Shown here piece after piece: positions 44,950-54,048 of a stretch of 64,000 nucleotides of DNA (positions are counted from its first letter, which is position 1; every line of letters begins with the position of its first letter). Location: the NCBI GenBank assembly GCA_963755375.1, contig CAVWKG010000016.1, positions 1,302,001-1,366,000 on the forward strand, written 5' to 3'. The DNA comes from Bog-473 sp963755375. Lineage in GTDB: Bacteria; Actinomycetota; Acidimicrobiia; Acidimicrobiales; RAAP-2. Below the pieces are notes generated by a model. It saw only the letters and a program-made list of their open reading frames with translations, had not been told where the DNA came from and ran no database searches. Position numbers and translations under genes: made by a program.

Positions 44950-45936
44950 TCAGGTTTCGACGTGGGCAGCCAGGAATCGACGGATTTCCTCAGTCAGCTC
45001 GTCGTCCTCGGGCGCACCGAAGAAGCCGCCGTGGGGCATGGCCTCGAATACGTGCAGTTGGGCATCAACCCCGCCTGAACGAAGCTTTCGGTGCATCCGA
45101 ACGGCATTGGACAAAAACAGGTCTCGGGTTCCAGCTTGCAGAAAGGTCGGTGGGAAGGGAGCGGTGAGGTCACCGAACAGTGGCGACAGATAGGGGTGTC
45201 GCAGATCGTGGTCACCGGCATACAGGGCGATGGAGTCGGCCAGGCTCTCGGTCAACACGTTGTCGATACCCAGATTTGTTTGGAATGAGTCGCCGGACTC
45301 AGTCAGGTCGGCTTCCGGCGTTAGCAAGATGAGTGCCACCGGGAGATGCAGTCCCTCGTCGCGCGCACGCAACATCAGCGCGGCAGCCAAGTTGCCACCT
45401 GCCGAACCCCCTCCTACGACGATCTGTTCGGGTGCCCGAACATCGAGCAGAGCGCGGTAGACAGCGAGTACGTCATCAAGCGCAGCTGGGTAGGGGTGGT
45501 CGGGGGGCATCCGATAATCGACGGACCACGTCTGCATCTGCACTTGGGCCGCCATCCTTCGTGCCATTACTTCGCACGCCTTGCCGCTGCCCATCACCAG
45601 CGAACCGCCGTGGATGTCCAAGTAGATCGGCTGAGTGTCACCCTCCTCCACACCCTCCGGGGTGACCACGAATACGGGTACTCCTCCGACCGATCTGGAT
45701 TGAACGGACGAGCGGAGATGTTCGACCTGTGTACCCATCACGGCGACGAGCAACTCGTCAGTCTCTTTGATCAGCGCCCGCCATCCGGCGATGTCCCTTG
45801 GCGCGAGTCGTCCGGCGCCACCGAACATGTCGATTCCGAGGAACTGCTGGGCTTGTTCGCTGACAGATGTCGGTACCGGGATGAACCTGGCAACCTCGCG
45901 CCCAACCGTGCTGCGCCCTTCGTCATCCAACGTCAT
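44950..45936 (-). CDS. Alpha/beta hydrolase, hormone-sensitive lipase family
   Basis: From ATG 45936, 328 residues (the frame is open upstream). Oxyanion-hole motif YLDIHGGSLVMGSG near 130, nucleophile elbow VVGGGSAGGNLAAAL near 200 and catalytic-acid/histidine blocks QAGTRDLFLSNAVRM and EAMPHGGFFGAP near the end fit the HSL (abhydrolase_3) group. Carboxylester hydrolysis is expected. Convergent with the methyltransferase gene. Confidence 0.9.
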   Translation of the reverse strand: MTLDDEGRSTVGREVARFIPVPTSVSEQAQQFLGIDMFGGAGRLAPRDIAGWRALIKETDELLVAVMGTQVEHLRSSVQSRSVGGVPVFVVTPEGVEEGDTQPIYLDIHGGSLVMGSGKACEVMARRMAAQVQMQTWSVDYRMPPDHPYPAALDDVLAVYRALLDVRAPEQIVVGGGSAGGNLAAALMLRARDEGLHLPVALILLTPEADLTESGDSFQTNLGIDNVLTESLADSIALYAGDHDLRHPYLSPLFGDLTAPFPPTFLQAGTRDLFLSNAVRMHRKLRSGGVDAQLHVFEAMPHGGFFGAPEDDELTEEIRRFLAAHVET

Positions 45937-46192
45937 CCATTGCTCCCCAGGGTGAGGCGGTTCCTCCGCCACGGTAGTGGGGAGGGAGACAATCAGGTGG
46001 CGACAGCCGCCACGCCTCACGCTCGTCATGTGGCCAAGCGACACGTGAGGATGCGGGTTGACTATCCCCGAGTGCCGGATGCCCCCAATCCTCCCGGCGT
46101 ACCTGGGCATTGCGTCACGGCGATCTTGGCTACCCATGAGCTCCGGATCATCGCTTGTGGGACGATGGGGCAAGACTGGGAGGAAGGCAGCG

Positions 46193-47551
46193 ATGGGGGC
46201 GATTCGTCAAACGGTGTTGGTGGCCGCGGTCGCCGGTGGCTTTCTTCTCTCCGCCACGGAAGTAGGGTCGATCGGCACGACCACGGCGGCCGGTGCCGCA
46301 ACTCCAGCGCCGGTGGCGACCACGACGATGAGCTTCGTCGACACCTCCCGACCCACGCCGCCGTGGAACGGCATGCCGGGGAAGCCCTCGCGGACCCTGG
46401 TGACAACCATCTGGTTCCCGTCACGGGGGTCCGGAGCGGTCGCGCCAGCCGGCGACGGTCCGTACCCGCTGATCGTCTTCGCCCACGGCTTGGGTGGCTC
46501 CCCCCAGGGGTACCAGCAACTGCTGACCGCGTGGGCGGCTGCAGGCTACGTGGTGGCCGCCCCCTTGTTCCCCCTGTCGAGCAGTGAGACACCCGGCGGC
46601 CCCGATGGCGGGGACATCGGCAACCAGCCGGGTGACATGAGCTTCGTCATCGACCAGGTGCTCAGGGCTTCGGCTGCCTCGAACGGGCCGCTCTCGGGTT
46701 TGGTCGACCCGACAGAGATTGGGGCGGCGGGCCACTCCAACGGTGCCATCACAACCTTGGGCCTGGTGGCCAACAGTTGCTGCCGTGACGCTCGGGTCAA
46801 GGCGGCTGTCGTCATGGCCGGCACCACCGAAGGTCTGGGCACTGGTCACTACAACTTGGCCGAGGCGCCACCGCTCCTCGTCGTCCAAGATCTCCACGAT
46901 GGCCTCGTTCCTTATCCCGACGCGGTCGCCGTCTTCAATATGGCGCGGGGACCAAAGGCACTGCTGGCGCTCGATTGGGACAGCCACCCTGACGCCACAG
47001 GGTCGTCTGCTCACATGGCGGCCTCGGGGGTGGTCGGCTCAACGTCCGGCGCGGTTATCAAGTCAACGACGGCCTTCTTCAACGCCTTCCTGAAACACGA
47101 AAACGGTGCGCTGCAGGCTGTCGCGGCCACGGGTCGCTCCTCCCTGTCGACGGTGCACACCGCCTGGACTCCGGGATCCCGTGCCACCTTGCCCGTCCCG
47201 AAAGCGGTGGCGCTGAACCTACGCGCTTCGGTCACGCCTGCCGTCGGCCTGCACGACGGCCAGGCTGTCACTGTCCGATGGAGCGGGTACACGGGCGGCA
47301 AGGTCGTAAATGTCCTCGAGTGCTCGCATGTGGATATCGCCACAGCCAGTTCAGCCGGCTGTAGCTTCGCCCACGCAGCGATCCTGCACCCTGACCCCAC
47401 CGGATCCGGGTCGGTGATCCTTCACGTTGCTACGGGTACCGTTGGTAACGGTGTTTGTGACGCAGCGCATAGCTGTTACGTCATCGTGAACAATGCGAGC
47501 TCGACCGACCCAGCGGACACCAAGAAGCTCCCCATCCGTTTTGCCCCATGA
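46193..47551 (+). CDS. Exported alpha/beta hydrolase with neocarzinostatin-like C-terminal domain
   Basis: From ATG 46193 (AGGAAGGCAGCG upstream), 452 residues. Signal peptide TVLVAAVAGGFLLSATEV, then a platelet-activating-factor-hydrolase/PETase-like hydrolase: YPLIVFAHGLGGSPQGYQQL, nucleophile elbow IGAAGHSNGAITTLG (GHSNG) and LVVQDLHDGLVPYPDA. After about residue 340 the sequence changes to LRASVTPAVGLHDGQAVTV, then RWSGYTGG and cysteine-containing strands, the Ig-like neocarzinostatin family pattern. This second domain may bind a hydrophobic ligand or a surface. An extracellular esterase is the likely role. Confidence 0.82.
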   Translation: MGAIRQTVLVAAVAGGFLLSATEVGSIGTTTAAGAATPAPVATTTMSFVDTSRPTPPWNGMPGKPSRTLVTTIWFPSRGSGAVAPAGDGPYPLIVFAHGLGGSPQGYQQLLTAWAAAGYVVAAPLFPLSSSETPGGPDGGDIGNQPGDMSFVIDQVLRASAASNGPLSGLVDPTEIGAAGHSNGAITTLGLVANSCCRDARVKAAVVMAGTTEGLGTGHYNLAEAPPLLVVQDLHDGLVPYPDAVAVFNMARGPKALLALDWDSHPDATGSSAHMAASGVVGSTSGAVIKSTTAFFNAFLKHENGALQAVAATGRSSLSTVHTAWTPGSRATLPVPKAVALNLRASVTPAVGLHDGQAVTVRWSGYTGGKVVNVLECSHVDIATASSAGCSFAHAAILHPDPTGSGSVILHVATGTVGNGVCDAAHSCYVIVNNASSTDPADTKKLPIRFAP

Positions 47552-47617
47552 GCGTGGTTCGACGTTGGTCTCCCACCCGGCAGCGGCAATGCACGGGGAC
47601 GCTTGGGGCGCACGCGT

Positions 47618-48577
47618 TCAACCTCGGGACGTGATACCCACCACCGATGTATCGAAGATTTGACCTTCTGGTGATCCGAGGTATGGGGCGTCACCGAACG
47701 CAAATACGCCCGCATCTCCGGCCACGGTCCAATAACCGGTTCCGGCAGGATTCGCTGTGATTCCCACCATGGGTGCATTCAGGACTCTGCCGCCCATCGA
47801 ACCGGAGAATCGAGCGTCGCCGAAGGCGAAGACCCCGCCGTCGGAGGCGACTAGCCAGTAACCCCTGCCATCAGCGCTTGCAGCCATCCCGACGATCGGT
47901 TGATTCAACGGCTTGCCCCCCATGGAGCCGTAGAAAACAGCATCGCCGAAGCCGTAGACCCCACCGTCAGCGCCGACCTCCCAGTAACCGTTGCCGTCCG
48001 GCGTTGCTGCCAGTCCCACAACGGGAGCGTTAAGCCGAGTACCACCCATGGATCCGAAGAAGCTGGCGCCACAGATCGCAAAGACTCCCCCATTGCCTGT
48101 GGCGAGCCACGCGCCGATTGGAGCGGCGGCGATGCCGACCAGCGAAGTCGGCTGATACGCACCCGCTGATTCAGGCCCGTTGCACTCACCTTCGACATAT
48201 CCCTGCGGTATTCCCGAGTCGGCGTACTGCGAGACGCCATTTTGAACGAAGTACGAAGACTGTCCAACCCAATAGCCCTGGCCAGCTCCGTTCGCTGAGA
48301 TACCGACGCACTGTGTCACCTCGGGAATCGGGGTCCCAGGGCCGTTCCCGCAGTCGGACCTGTCGATGTCGTCGAGCGGGTTACCGGCACTGTTGGTCGC
48401 AACGTCAGCCAGGTAGGGGGCGTTGTAGGCATAGGTCGCGCCCGCAGCCGTCATGAGCCAATAGCCAGAAGAGGCCGGCGAGGCGACTCGGGGATTCGTC
48501 ACCGCTCCGGTGGGTTCGACACCGAGGATGACTACGAAGCATGGGATGGCTGCGAGAATCGGGACCCAGCGCTTCAT
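47618..48577 (-). CDS. Exported protein with 42-residue YWLVASDGGVF-type repeats
   Basis: From ATG 48577, 319 residues. Signal peptide MKRWVPILAAIPCFVVILG. After a cysteine-containing N-terminal region, four to five repeats follow (GNGYWEVGADGGVYGFGDAV, GRGYWLVASDGGVFAFGDAR and similar), each ending in GSMGGxxLNxPxVGMAA. The same unit ends the 999-residue protein at 12247-15246. The repeats probably form propeller blades. Paralogous use in two exported proteins points to a surface-binding role. Confidence 0.82.
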   Translation of the reverse strand: MKRWVPILAAIPCFVVILGVEPTGAVTNPRVASPASSGYWLMTAAGATYAYNAPYLADVATNSAGNPLDDIDRSDCGNGPGTPIPEVTQCVGISANGAGQGYWVGQSSYFVQNGVSQYADSGIPQGYVEGECNGPESAGAYQPTSLVGIAAAPIGAWLATGNGGVFAICGASFFGSMGGTRLNAPVVGLAATPDGNGYWEVGADGGVYGFGDAVFYGSMGGKPLNQPIVGMAASADGRGYWLVASDGGVFAFGDARFSGSMGGRVLNAPMVGITANPAGTGYWTVAGDAGVFAFGDAPYLGSPEGQIFDTSVVGITSRG

Positions 48578-48660
48578 GGCTGACCCCCCCCTTTTTTCGG
48601 GCGGCTGATCGAACGGGCTTCGAAGAGACGGATATGCAGCAGCGATCCGGGTATCCCTCC

Positions 48661-49806
48661 TCAACCGAACGGCTGCAGGTTGTTGGCTACGACCCACATG
48701 CTGAAGTACTGCGAGTTGGCGCCATAGGCCATGGCGAGGGCCGTCTTGGCCCCATCGACCTGGTGTTCACCGGCGGCGCCGCGCACCTGGTTGGCCGCTT
48801 CGGCGAAGCGGAGCAGACCAGAAGCGCCGATGGGGTTGGACGAGAGCACACCGCCGGAGCAGTTGACCGGAAACGAACCACCGATCTCGGTGTCGCCAGC
48901 ATCGGTCATCTTCCAGCCCTCGCCCTCCTCGGCGATGAGTTGCGCCTCGAGCCACAGGGGTTCGTGCCAGGAGAACGGCACGTAAAGCTCGGCCATGTCG
49001 AGCTGCTGGCGCGGTCGGGTGATGCCAGCCTGGGCGTAGACGTCTTTGGCGCACTGCACGCACGCCGCAGGTCGTACCGGGTCGCGACCGGGGAATGACG
49101 GCGGCTCGGAGCGAGATGAGGCGCCAAGTATCCATGCAGGATTGCGGCCTCGCGCACCCACGTCGTCAGTGATGATCACGGCGCATGCGCCGTCGGAGGA
49201 GGGGCAGGACTCAAGGAAGCGGATGGGCTCCCACATCATCGGGCTGTTGCGCACCTTTTCGATGGAAATGTCCTCGATTTTCAAGTGGGCATAGGGATTC
49301 TTGAGGGCGTTCTGTCGGTCCTTGACGGCAACCTTCCAGCCGATGTGTTCGGGAGCACGCGAGCGGTGGATGTAGGCGCGAATGAACGGGGCGAACGCAC
49401 CGCCGGCCCCCAGCGAGGCTCCCTTGCCGGACCCCAGTGCGAACTGGGCATTGCCCTCTGACTGCTTCTCGAAGGCGACGGCCAGCACCCGCTTGTGCTT
49501 GCCGGCCTGCACGTGCGACGCGGCGACGATGCCGGTCGTCCCACCCACCGAACCGGCGGTGTGCACACGGAACATCGGCTTGCCGACCGCTCCAAGAGCG
49601 TCGGAAAGGTAGAGCTCCGGCTTCATGATGCCCTCGAACAGGTCCGGGGCCTTGCCGAGGACGACGGCATCTATGTCGTCCATCGTCATCTGCGCGTCCT
49701 CGAGCGCCCGGAAGACGGCTTCGCGCACCAGTCCGCCCACGGACACGTCACGGCGGCGGGTCCTGTGATGGGTCTGACCGACCCCGACGACAGCTACGGG
49801 AATCAT
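48661..49806 (-). CDS. Thiolase-fold protein (SCP2/Ltp-type)
   Basis: A 381-residue protein from ATG 49806, which overlaps the upstream stop by four bases (ATGA). Thiolase-fold blocks: VAVVGVGQTHHRTRRRDVSV, HTAGSVGGTTGIVAASHV, CPSSDGACAVIITDD, and NCSGGVLSSNPIGASGLLRF. The usual nucleophilic cysteine position reads A-G-S, and the GHPxGxSG histidine is replaced by asparagine (NPIGASG), so an ordinary beta-ketothiolase reaction is doubtful. Ltp2-like aldolase subunits show comparable changes. Part of the three-gene set with the next thiolase-fold gene and the DUF35 gene. Confidence 0.87.
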   Translation of the reverse strand: MIPVAVVGVGQTHHRTRRRDVSVGGLVREAVFRALEDAQMTMDDIDAVVLGKAPDLFEGIMKPELYLSDALGAVGKPMFRVHTAGSVGGTTGIVAASHVQAGKHKRVLAVAFEKQSEGNAQFALGSGKGASLGAGGAFAPFIRAYIHRSRAPEHIGWKVAVKDRQNALKNPYAHLKIEDISIEKVRNSPMMWEPIRFLESCPSSDGACAVIITDDVGARGRNPAWILGASSRSEPPSFPGRDPVRPAACVQCAKDVYAQAGITRPRQQLDMAELYVPFSWHEPLWLEAQLIAEEGEGWKMTDAGDTEIGGSFPVNCSGGVLSSNPIGASGLLRFAEAANQVRGAAGEHQVDGAKTALAMAYGANSQYFSMWVVANNLQPFG

Positions 49807-50828
49807 GACCGTCCTTCCAAGATGCAGATGAGGTTCTGTTGTAGGCACGGTCCGCTTGTGGAGTGCGCCAGCGACCGGGTGCCACCACCGAAAATGTGCT
49901 CGGCGGCATAACCGATACGGCTGAGACCGGTGGCCATGATCGGATTGGCTTTGAGCGCGCCACCAGAGGGGTTGACGGTGACGTCGTCACCGAGGCCGAG
50001 CACCGCGCGTAGAAGCAGTTCCTCGTGTGTGAAAGCGGCCTGTAACTCGGCCACCTCCACCGGCTTATCTCCGAGTCCGGCCGCCTCGGCCGCGATACGG
50101 GTCGACGGTGAGTCGTCGAGATCCCGGAAGGACGGGTTGTGACACTCGGTGCGATGATCGAAGCCGGTGATATAGGCCGGCCGCTCGACAAGCTGGCGGG
50201 CACGGTCACCTCGGGCCAGAACCATGGCGGCGGCGCCGTCAGTGATCGGCGGCAGGTCGTGACGGCGCAAGGGCTCGCGCACATAGTCGCCTGCCAGCAG
50301 CTCGTCAACCGTCCCCTTCCCGCGCGAGCGGACGGCCACTTCGGCCATCGATCGCTCATCGGCGATGCCGGCGGCGATCACAGCGCGGGCCTGCAGCGCG
50401 GCGAAAGTGACTGGGTCGGCACCGATGGGCGCCAGATAGAAGGGGTCCATTTCCATCGGGTAGATCAGGGCCGGATTTCCGGTCGAGGAGCGGCCAGATC
50501 CCGTCACGACGGCGATGTCGATATCACCCTCGTGCAAACGCAGCCAAGCCTCGTACAACGCCCAGGCCCCGTCCATCTCCACGTGGGAGTCGCGCTTCGG
50601 CGGCCACGCACCGATGGCATCGAGGTTCCCGACGAATGAGAAGGCCTGGCCGGTGATGTAGTCGCACGAGCCGAGGCAGGTGAAATCGACGTCGGACCGG
50701 GTCAACCCAAGCGGCTCCAGCGCATCGGTGATCACGCGGAGCAACAGCTGGGTCTCGCTCAGTTCGGTGTGGCGGACCATCGGCGTCTGCGCCCAGCCCA
50801 CCACCGCTATGTCGGTCGAAGTCGACAT
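49803..50828 (-). CDS. Thiolase-fold lipid-transfer-protein-like subunit
   Basis: A 341-residue protein: DIAVVGWAQTPMVRHTELSE, CLGSCDYITGQAFSFVGNL, PPITDGAAAMVLARGDRA, and VNPSGGALKANPIMATGLSR. Like its neighbour it has NPxxATG where true thiolases have GHPxGxSG. It overlaps the downstream thiolase-fold gene by four bases and lies one base after the DUF35 gene stop, so a tight complex is likely. Confidence 0.87.
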   Translation of the reverse strand: MSTSTDIAVVGWAQTPMVRHTELSETQLLLRVITDALEPLGLTRSDVDFTCLGSCDYITGQAFSFVGNLDAIGAWPPKRDSHVEMDGAWALYEAWLRLHEGDIDIAVVTGSGRSSTGNPALIYPMEMDPFYLAPIGADPVTFAALQARAVIAAGIADERSMAEVAVRSRGKGTVDELLAGDYVREPLRRHDLPPITDGAAAMVLARGDRARQLVERPAYITGFDHRTECHNPSFRDLDDSPSTRIAAEAAGLGDKPVEVAELQAAFTHEELLLRAVLGLGDDVTVNPSGGALKANPIMATGLSRIGYAAEHIFGGGTRSLAHSTSGPCLQQNLICILEGRS

Positions 50829-50829
50829 G

Positions 50830-51801
50830 TCAGAAGATCCTGTTCACGAGATCGGGGTCGCCGGCGTTGGGCTCTCCGTTCGGGATCCAGCCGATCAGGC
50901 TGCCGTAAGGGTTGCCCTCAGTCTCCTCCGCCGCGGACGCCCACACCGCGCTCACCCGGACACCGACCGCCACGTCAAGAACGGACAGCTCCACCACCGG
51001 CTGGTAGCTGAGCACCACGTCTGTCTCATCGAGCAACACGAAAACCCGGGCGAACGGCTCGGTCTCGGTCTGCCCGGGATACTGCACCGGCGTGACAATC
51101 ACGAAGTTCGTGATCGTCCCGGTCGGCGGCAGGTCGATCAAGTGCTCCTCGCCGAGCTCGAGCGAGTCGATGGGGCACACGCCCCGGCCGCCCGCGTACG
51201 TCTTGCCGCATTCGGGACAGTGGAATCCCACCAGGCGGTGTTGCCGGGAGGCGTCGACCACGAGATCGCTCGTCGTGGGTACCGGATTCCGGTAGGTGAT
51301 GGAGGCGAGGTAGTCCATCATCTCCACCGGCTCGGCAGCCGGCCCCAAGTCCTCACCCTCGACTTCGGAAGCCTCGCCCGGCACGAAGCAGGCGATGTCG
51401 GTGATGTGGCCAATTCGCTGGCCCTTCCACCGCGGCGCCACCCTCATGCCGTCGGCCACAGCGCCCGGCGAACCGGCATCGACGGCGTGCAGCAACGGCG
51501 TCGATGCTCCGTCCAGCCGGATGAACGCGAAGGCGAACGGCCGGACGAGGGGGTGCTGCTCAGTGGGATCAGGCACCCACGTCCACGACTGGATCGTGCC
51601 TGCAGGGCCGACCTCGATCAGCTCGTGGGGCAGTTCGTCCCCGGTCGCCGGATCCCATTCCATGGGCGGTACCAGCACGGCGTCGTCGTTGCGAATCCCG
51701 AGGATCCTCTTCTCGGTGAGCGCCGTCATGAACGCCCCGATCACCGGTCCAAGCGACCGCTTGTACGGGAACGTGATGCTGCTCTCCTCGAATCTGACCA
51801 C
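50830..51801 (-). CDS. Tandem OB-fold protein with DUF35 zinc ribbon
   Basis: From GTG 51801 (GGGAGGAGG six bases upstream), 323 residues. The N-terminal half has an OB fold (GTIQSWTWVPDP, FAFIRLDGASTPLLHAVDAG). A zinc ribbon near 190 follows (FHCPECGKTYAGGRGVCPID, with CPEC and a later CP), then a second OB fold (GTITNFVIVTPVQYPGQTET). DUF35 proteins pair with thiolase-fold subunits to make acyl-CoA thiolases, hydratases or aldolases. It heads the operon with the two thiolase-fold genes. Confidence 0.88.
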   Translation of the reverse strand: MVRFEESSITFPYKRSLGPVIGAFMTALTEKRILGIRNDDAVLVPPMEWDPATGDELPHELIEVGPAGTIQSWTWVPDPTEQHPLVRPFAFAFIRLDGASTPLLHAVDAGSPGAVADGMRVAPRWKGQRIGHITDIACFVPGEASEVEGEDLGPAAEPVEMMDYLASITYRNPVPTTSDLVVDASRQHRLVGFHCPECGKTYAGGRGVCPIDSLELGEEHLIDLPPTGTITNFVIVTPVQYPGQTETEPFARVFVLLDETDVVLSYQPVVELSVLDVAVGVRVSAVWASAAEETEGNPYGSLIGWIPNGEPNAGDPDLVNRIF

Positions 51802-51891
51802 GGCTACCTCCTCCCTTGATGTCGTCGATAAATGTCTCGTCGTCGTCTCATTGCCGAGGCCTTCCTCCATCATCACTTCGGGTCGCCGGCT

Positions 51892-52551
51892 TCATTGCTG
51901 CCGGTCCCGATCTCTTGCGGATTCGGCATTCTCCGCAAGGATCCCGCCGACGCCGGCCGTGACCCATCGGCGCAGGGGCTCGCACGGCTCGCCCGTTCGA
52001 TTGGCGGGAAGAGCGGGCCGCTCCATCATCGAATGGACCAATCGCGTGACGAGCTCGGCGATCTCGTCGAGGAGGTTCGCGTCGGCCGGTCCGTCGAACG
52101 AGGCCCCGGTCCGCTCGATCAATCCACGGGTGAGCAGTAACGCCGCGCTGCTCGTCACGTCATCGGTGGCTCCACCGGCACCGAACCTCGTGAGCTGCCG
52201 GAGCTGGGAGTCCCGGCCGAGCCAGTCGAAGAGCAGGCAGCCAACCTCCGCGACGATCTCGGCCGGAGTGGCACGGAGATCGACTTCCATGGAAGCGACA
52301 CGGGCCACGAGCGGTTCAATCGACTCCAGCGCGACCGCCAGGAGCACGGCCCGGCCACTGGAATAGTGCCGATAAATGGTCGGGCGGCTCACGCCCAGCT
52401 CGCGTGCCACCTCGGCGATCCGCACGTTGACCCCGTTGCGGTCGATGCACCGGCGAGCGGCATCGCGAATCCGCTGACTCGCTTCCACGTCGTCGGCCGG
52501 CGGTCGGCCGGCCCAGCTGGGGGCGATCTTCGTTGCGCTGGGGCCGGACAC
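51892..52551 (-). CDS. TetR family transcriptional regulator
   Basis: From GTG 52551, 219 residues. HTH: IRDAARRCIDRNGVNVRIAE then VARELGVSRPTIYRHYSSGR (about 25-60). The C-terminal ligand domain is helical (LLFDWLGRDSQLRQLTRFGAG). It lies upstream of the DUF35/thiolase operon on the same strand and diverges from the CoA-transferase gene, with an inverted repeat between, so it probably controls both directions. Ligand likely a CoA thioester, as for KstR-like regulators; inference. Confidence 0.88.
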   Translation of the reverse strand: MSGPSATKIAPSWAGRPPADDVEASQRIRDAARRCIDRNGVNVRIAEVARELGVSRPTIYRHYSSGRAVLLAVALESIEPLVARVASMEVDLRATPAEIVAEVGCLLFDWLGRDSQLRQLTRFGAGGATDDVTSSAALLLTRGLIERTGASFDGPADANLLDEIAELVTRLVHSMMERPALPANRTGEPCEPLRRWVTAGVGGILAENAESARDRDRQQ

Positions 52552-52562
52552 GAAAGTGCACC

Positions 52563-52584
52563 TTACACTCTGTGCACCCTGTAA
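52563..52584. promoter_or_regulatory. Inverted repeat TTACA-N12-TGTAA between TetR and CoA-transferase genes
   Basis: Perfect 5-base arms in the divergent promoter region, with the palindromes GTGCAC at about 52556 and 52573. It is the right place for a TetR operator controlling both genes. Confidence 0.5.
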
Positions 52585-52621
52585 AGTTCTCTGTCTCAAC
52601 CGGGAATTCACCACCGATGGG

Positions 52622-53848
52622 ATGAAGGACATGCCTCGAAGTACAGCCGCCGACAGCACCTCGACCGGACCGCTGGCCGGGGTCAAGGTGCTCGACCTCT
52701 CGATCGCTCTCACCGGCCCCTATGCCGTCGCACTGCTGGCCGACCAGGGGGCCGAGGTCGTCAAGGTCGAGCGACCCGGGATCGGCGACATCGCGCGTTG
52801 GATCGGCGTGTCCGTCAACGGTATGAGCGCCTTTTACCTGGCCTGCAACCGGGGGAAACGGTGCATCGCCGTCGACTTCGCGACCGACGCGGGCCAACAG
52901 ATCGTGATGGCACTGGCCACCACGGCGGACGTGATCGTTCAGAACTTCCGGCCCGGGGTCATCGACCGGCTGGGCTTGGGCTACGAGGCAGTGCGGGCCC
53001 TGAACCCCGAGGTCATCTACTGCTCGGTCTCCGGCTACGGACCGGAGGGCCCGTACAGCCACCGCAGCGCCTACGACACGTCGATCCAGGCCTACGCCGG
53101 CTTCGCAGCCAACCAGGCCGATCCCAACAACGGTCCGCCCACCTTCCTGCATCAGAACGCGGCCGACAAGGTCAGTGCGCTCTACGCCAGCCAGGCCATC
53201 ACTGCAGCCCTCTACGCGCGGGCCACGGGCCGCGGCGGGCAACACCTCGAGATGGGTATGGCAGATGCCTGTGTATCGTTCCTGTGGGCCGAGTCCGCCG
53301 GCAACGAAGTGTTGCTCGGGTCCGACGGCTCGCTGCGATCGAGCTTCAACGCCGGCTTCGAGCCCATGCGCTTCCGCGACGGTTGGGGCATCGTGGTGCC
53401 CACCACCGACGCCGACTTCGCCGGAATGTGCAAGGCCCTGGACGTCGAAGGGTTCGAAGACCCCCGCATCGCCACGGTGGCCCAGCGACGCGTGAACCGC
53501 GACGTGCTCGAGCCAATCATCGACATGTGCTATGCCCGGGCCGTCAACCTCACCCAAACCGAGGCCACCGCACGCTTCGAACGCGAACGCGTCGCTTTCG
53601 CGATGGTGCTCTCTACCGCCGAAATCGTCAATGACCCCCACGCCCAGGCGATCGGTATGTTCACCGAGTTCGAGCATCCGACTGTCGGCCGCGCCCGTCT
53701 CCCCCGCCACCCCACCAACTTTCACGGCACCCCGGCCGCACTCGGCGGCCTCGCCCCGAACCTTGGCGAGCACACCGATGAAGTGCTGACCCAGCTCGGC
53801 TTCAACGACCGCATCGGAGAGCTCCGCACAGCCGGCGTCGTCGCCTGA
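52622..53848 (+). CDS. Family III CoA-transferase (CaiB/BaiF)
   Basis: About 408 residues from ATG 52622 (ATG 52631 also possible). N-terminal blocks LAGVKVLDLSIALTGPYAVALLADQGAEVVKVE in two parts and FRPGVIDRLGLGYEAVRALNPEVIYCSVSGYG are diagnostic. The catalytic aspartate falls in QNAADKVSALYASQA. Ends LAPNLGEHTDEVLTQLGF, the usual family tail. It moves CoA between carboxylates without ATP. It diverges from TetR and the thiolase-fold operon and may activate the substrate for that pathway. Confidence 0.93.
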   Translation: MKDMPRSTAADSTSTGPLAGVKVLDLSIALTGPYAVALLADQGAEVVKVERPGIGDIARWIGVSVNGMSAFYLACNRGKRCIAVDFATDAGQQIVMALATTADVIVQNFRPGVIDRLGLGYEAVRALNPEVIYCSVSGYGPEGPYSHRSAYDTSIQAYAGFAANQADPNNGPPTFLHQNAADKVSALYASQAITAALYARATGRGGQHLEMGMADACVSFLWAESAGNEVLLGSDGSLRSSFNAGFEPMRFRDGWGIVVPTTDADFAGMCKALDVEGFEDPRIATVAQRRVNRDVLEPIIDMCYARAVNLTQTEATARFERERVAFAMVLSTAEIVNDPHAQAIGMFTEFEHPTVGRARLPRHPTNFHGTPAALGGLAPNLGEHTDEVLTQLGFNDRIGELRTAGVVA

Positions 53849-53952
53849 CATGGTCGAACGAGCACCAGGGCCAAGGCTCCACCCCCTATCCACCCAATTC
53901 CCGTGGACGATGCCAAGACGTAATCCCAGGTCGATAGACCAGGACGTACACC

Positions 53953-54016
53953 TGGACTCCCCGGCATCGGACTCTTAATTCCGCAGGTTTCCGGTTCGAA
54001 TCCCGAGGTACGCACC
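53953..54016 (+). repeat. tRNA-Lys(CUU)-like 3' fragment, copy d
   Basis: Contains GGACTCCCCGGCATCGGACT with CTTAATTCCG, GCAGG, GGTTCGAATCCC and ACGCACC. One extra T disrupts the anticodon stem and the 5' half is absent. It ends ten bases before the left end of the IS3-family element. Confidence 0.6.
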
Positions 54017-54048
54017 GGTTGGGCTTGACCCCATTCGGTGGACCGCGG

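Noticed and set aside
52316..53893. A 525-codon minus-strand frame
   Set aside because: It is antisense to the CoA-transferase gene, whose family motifs are unambiguous.
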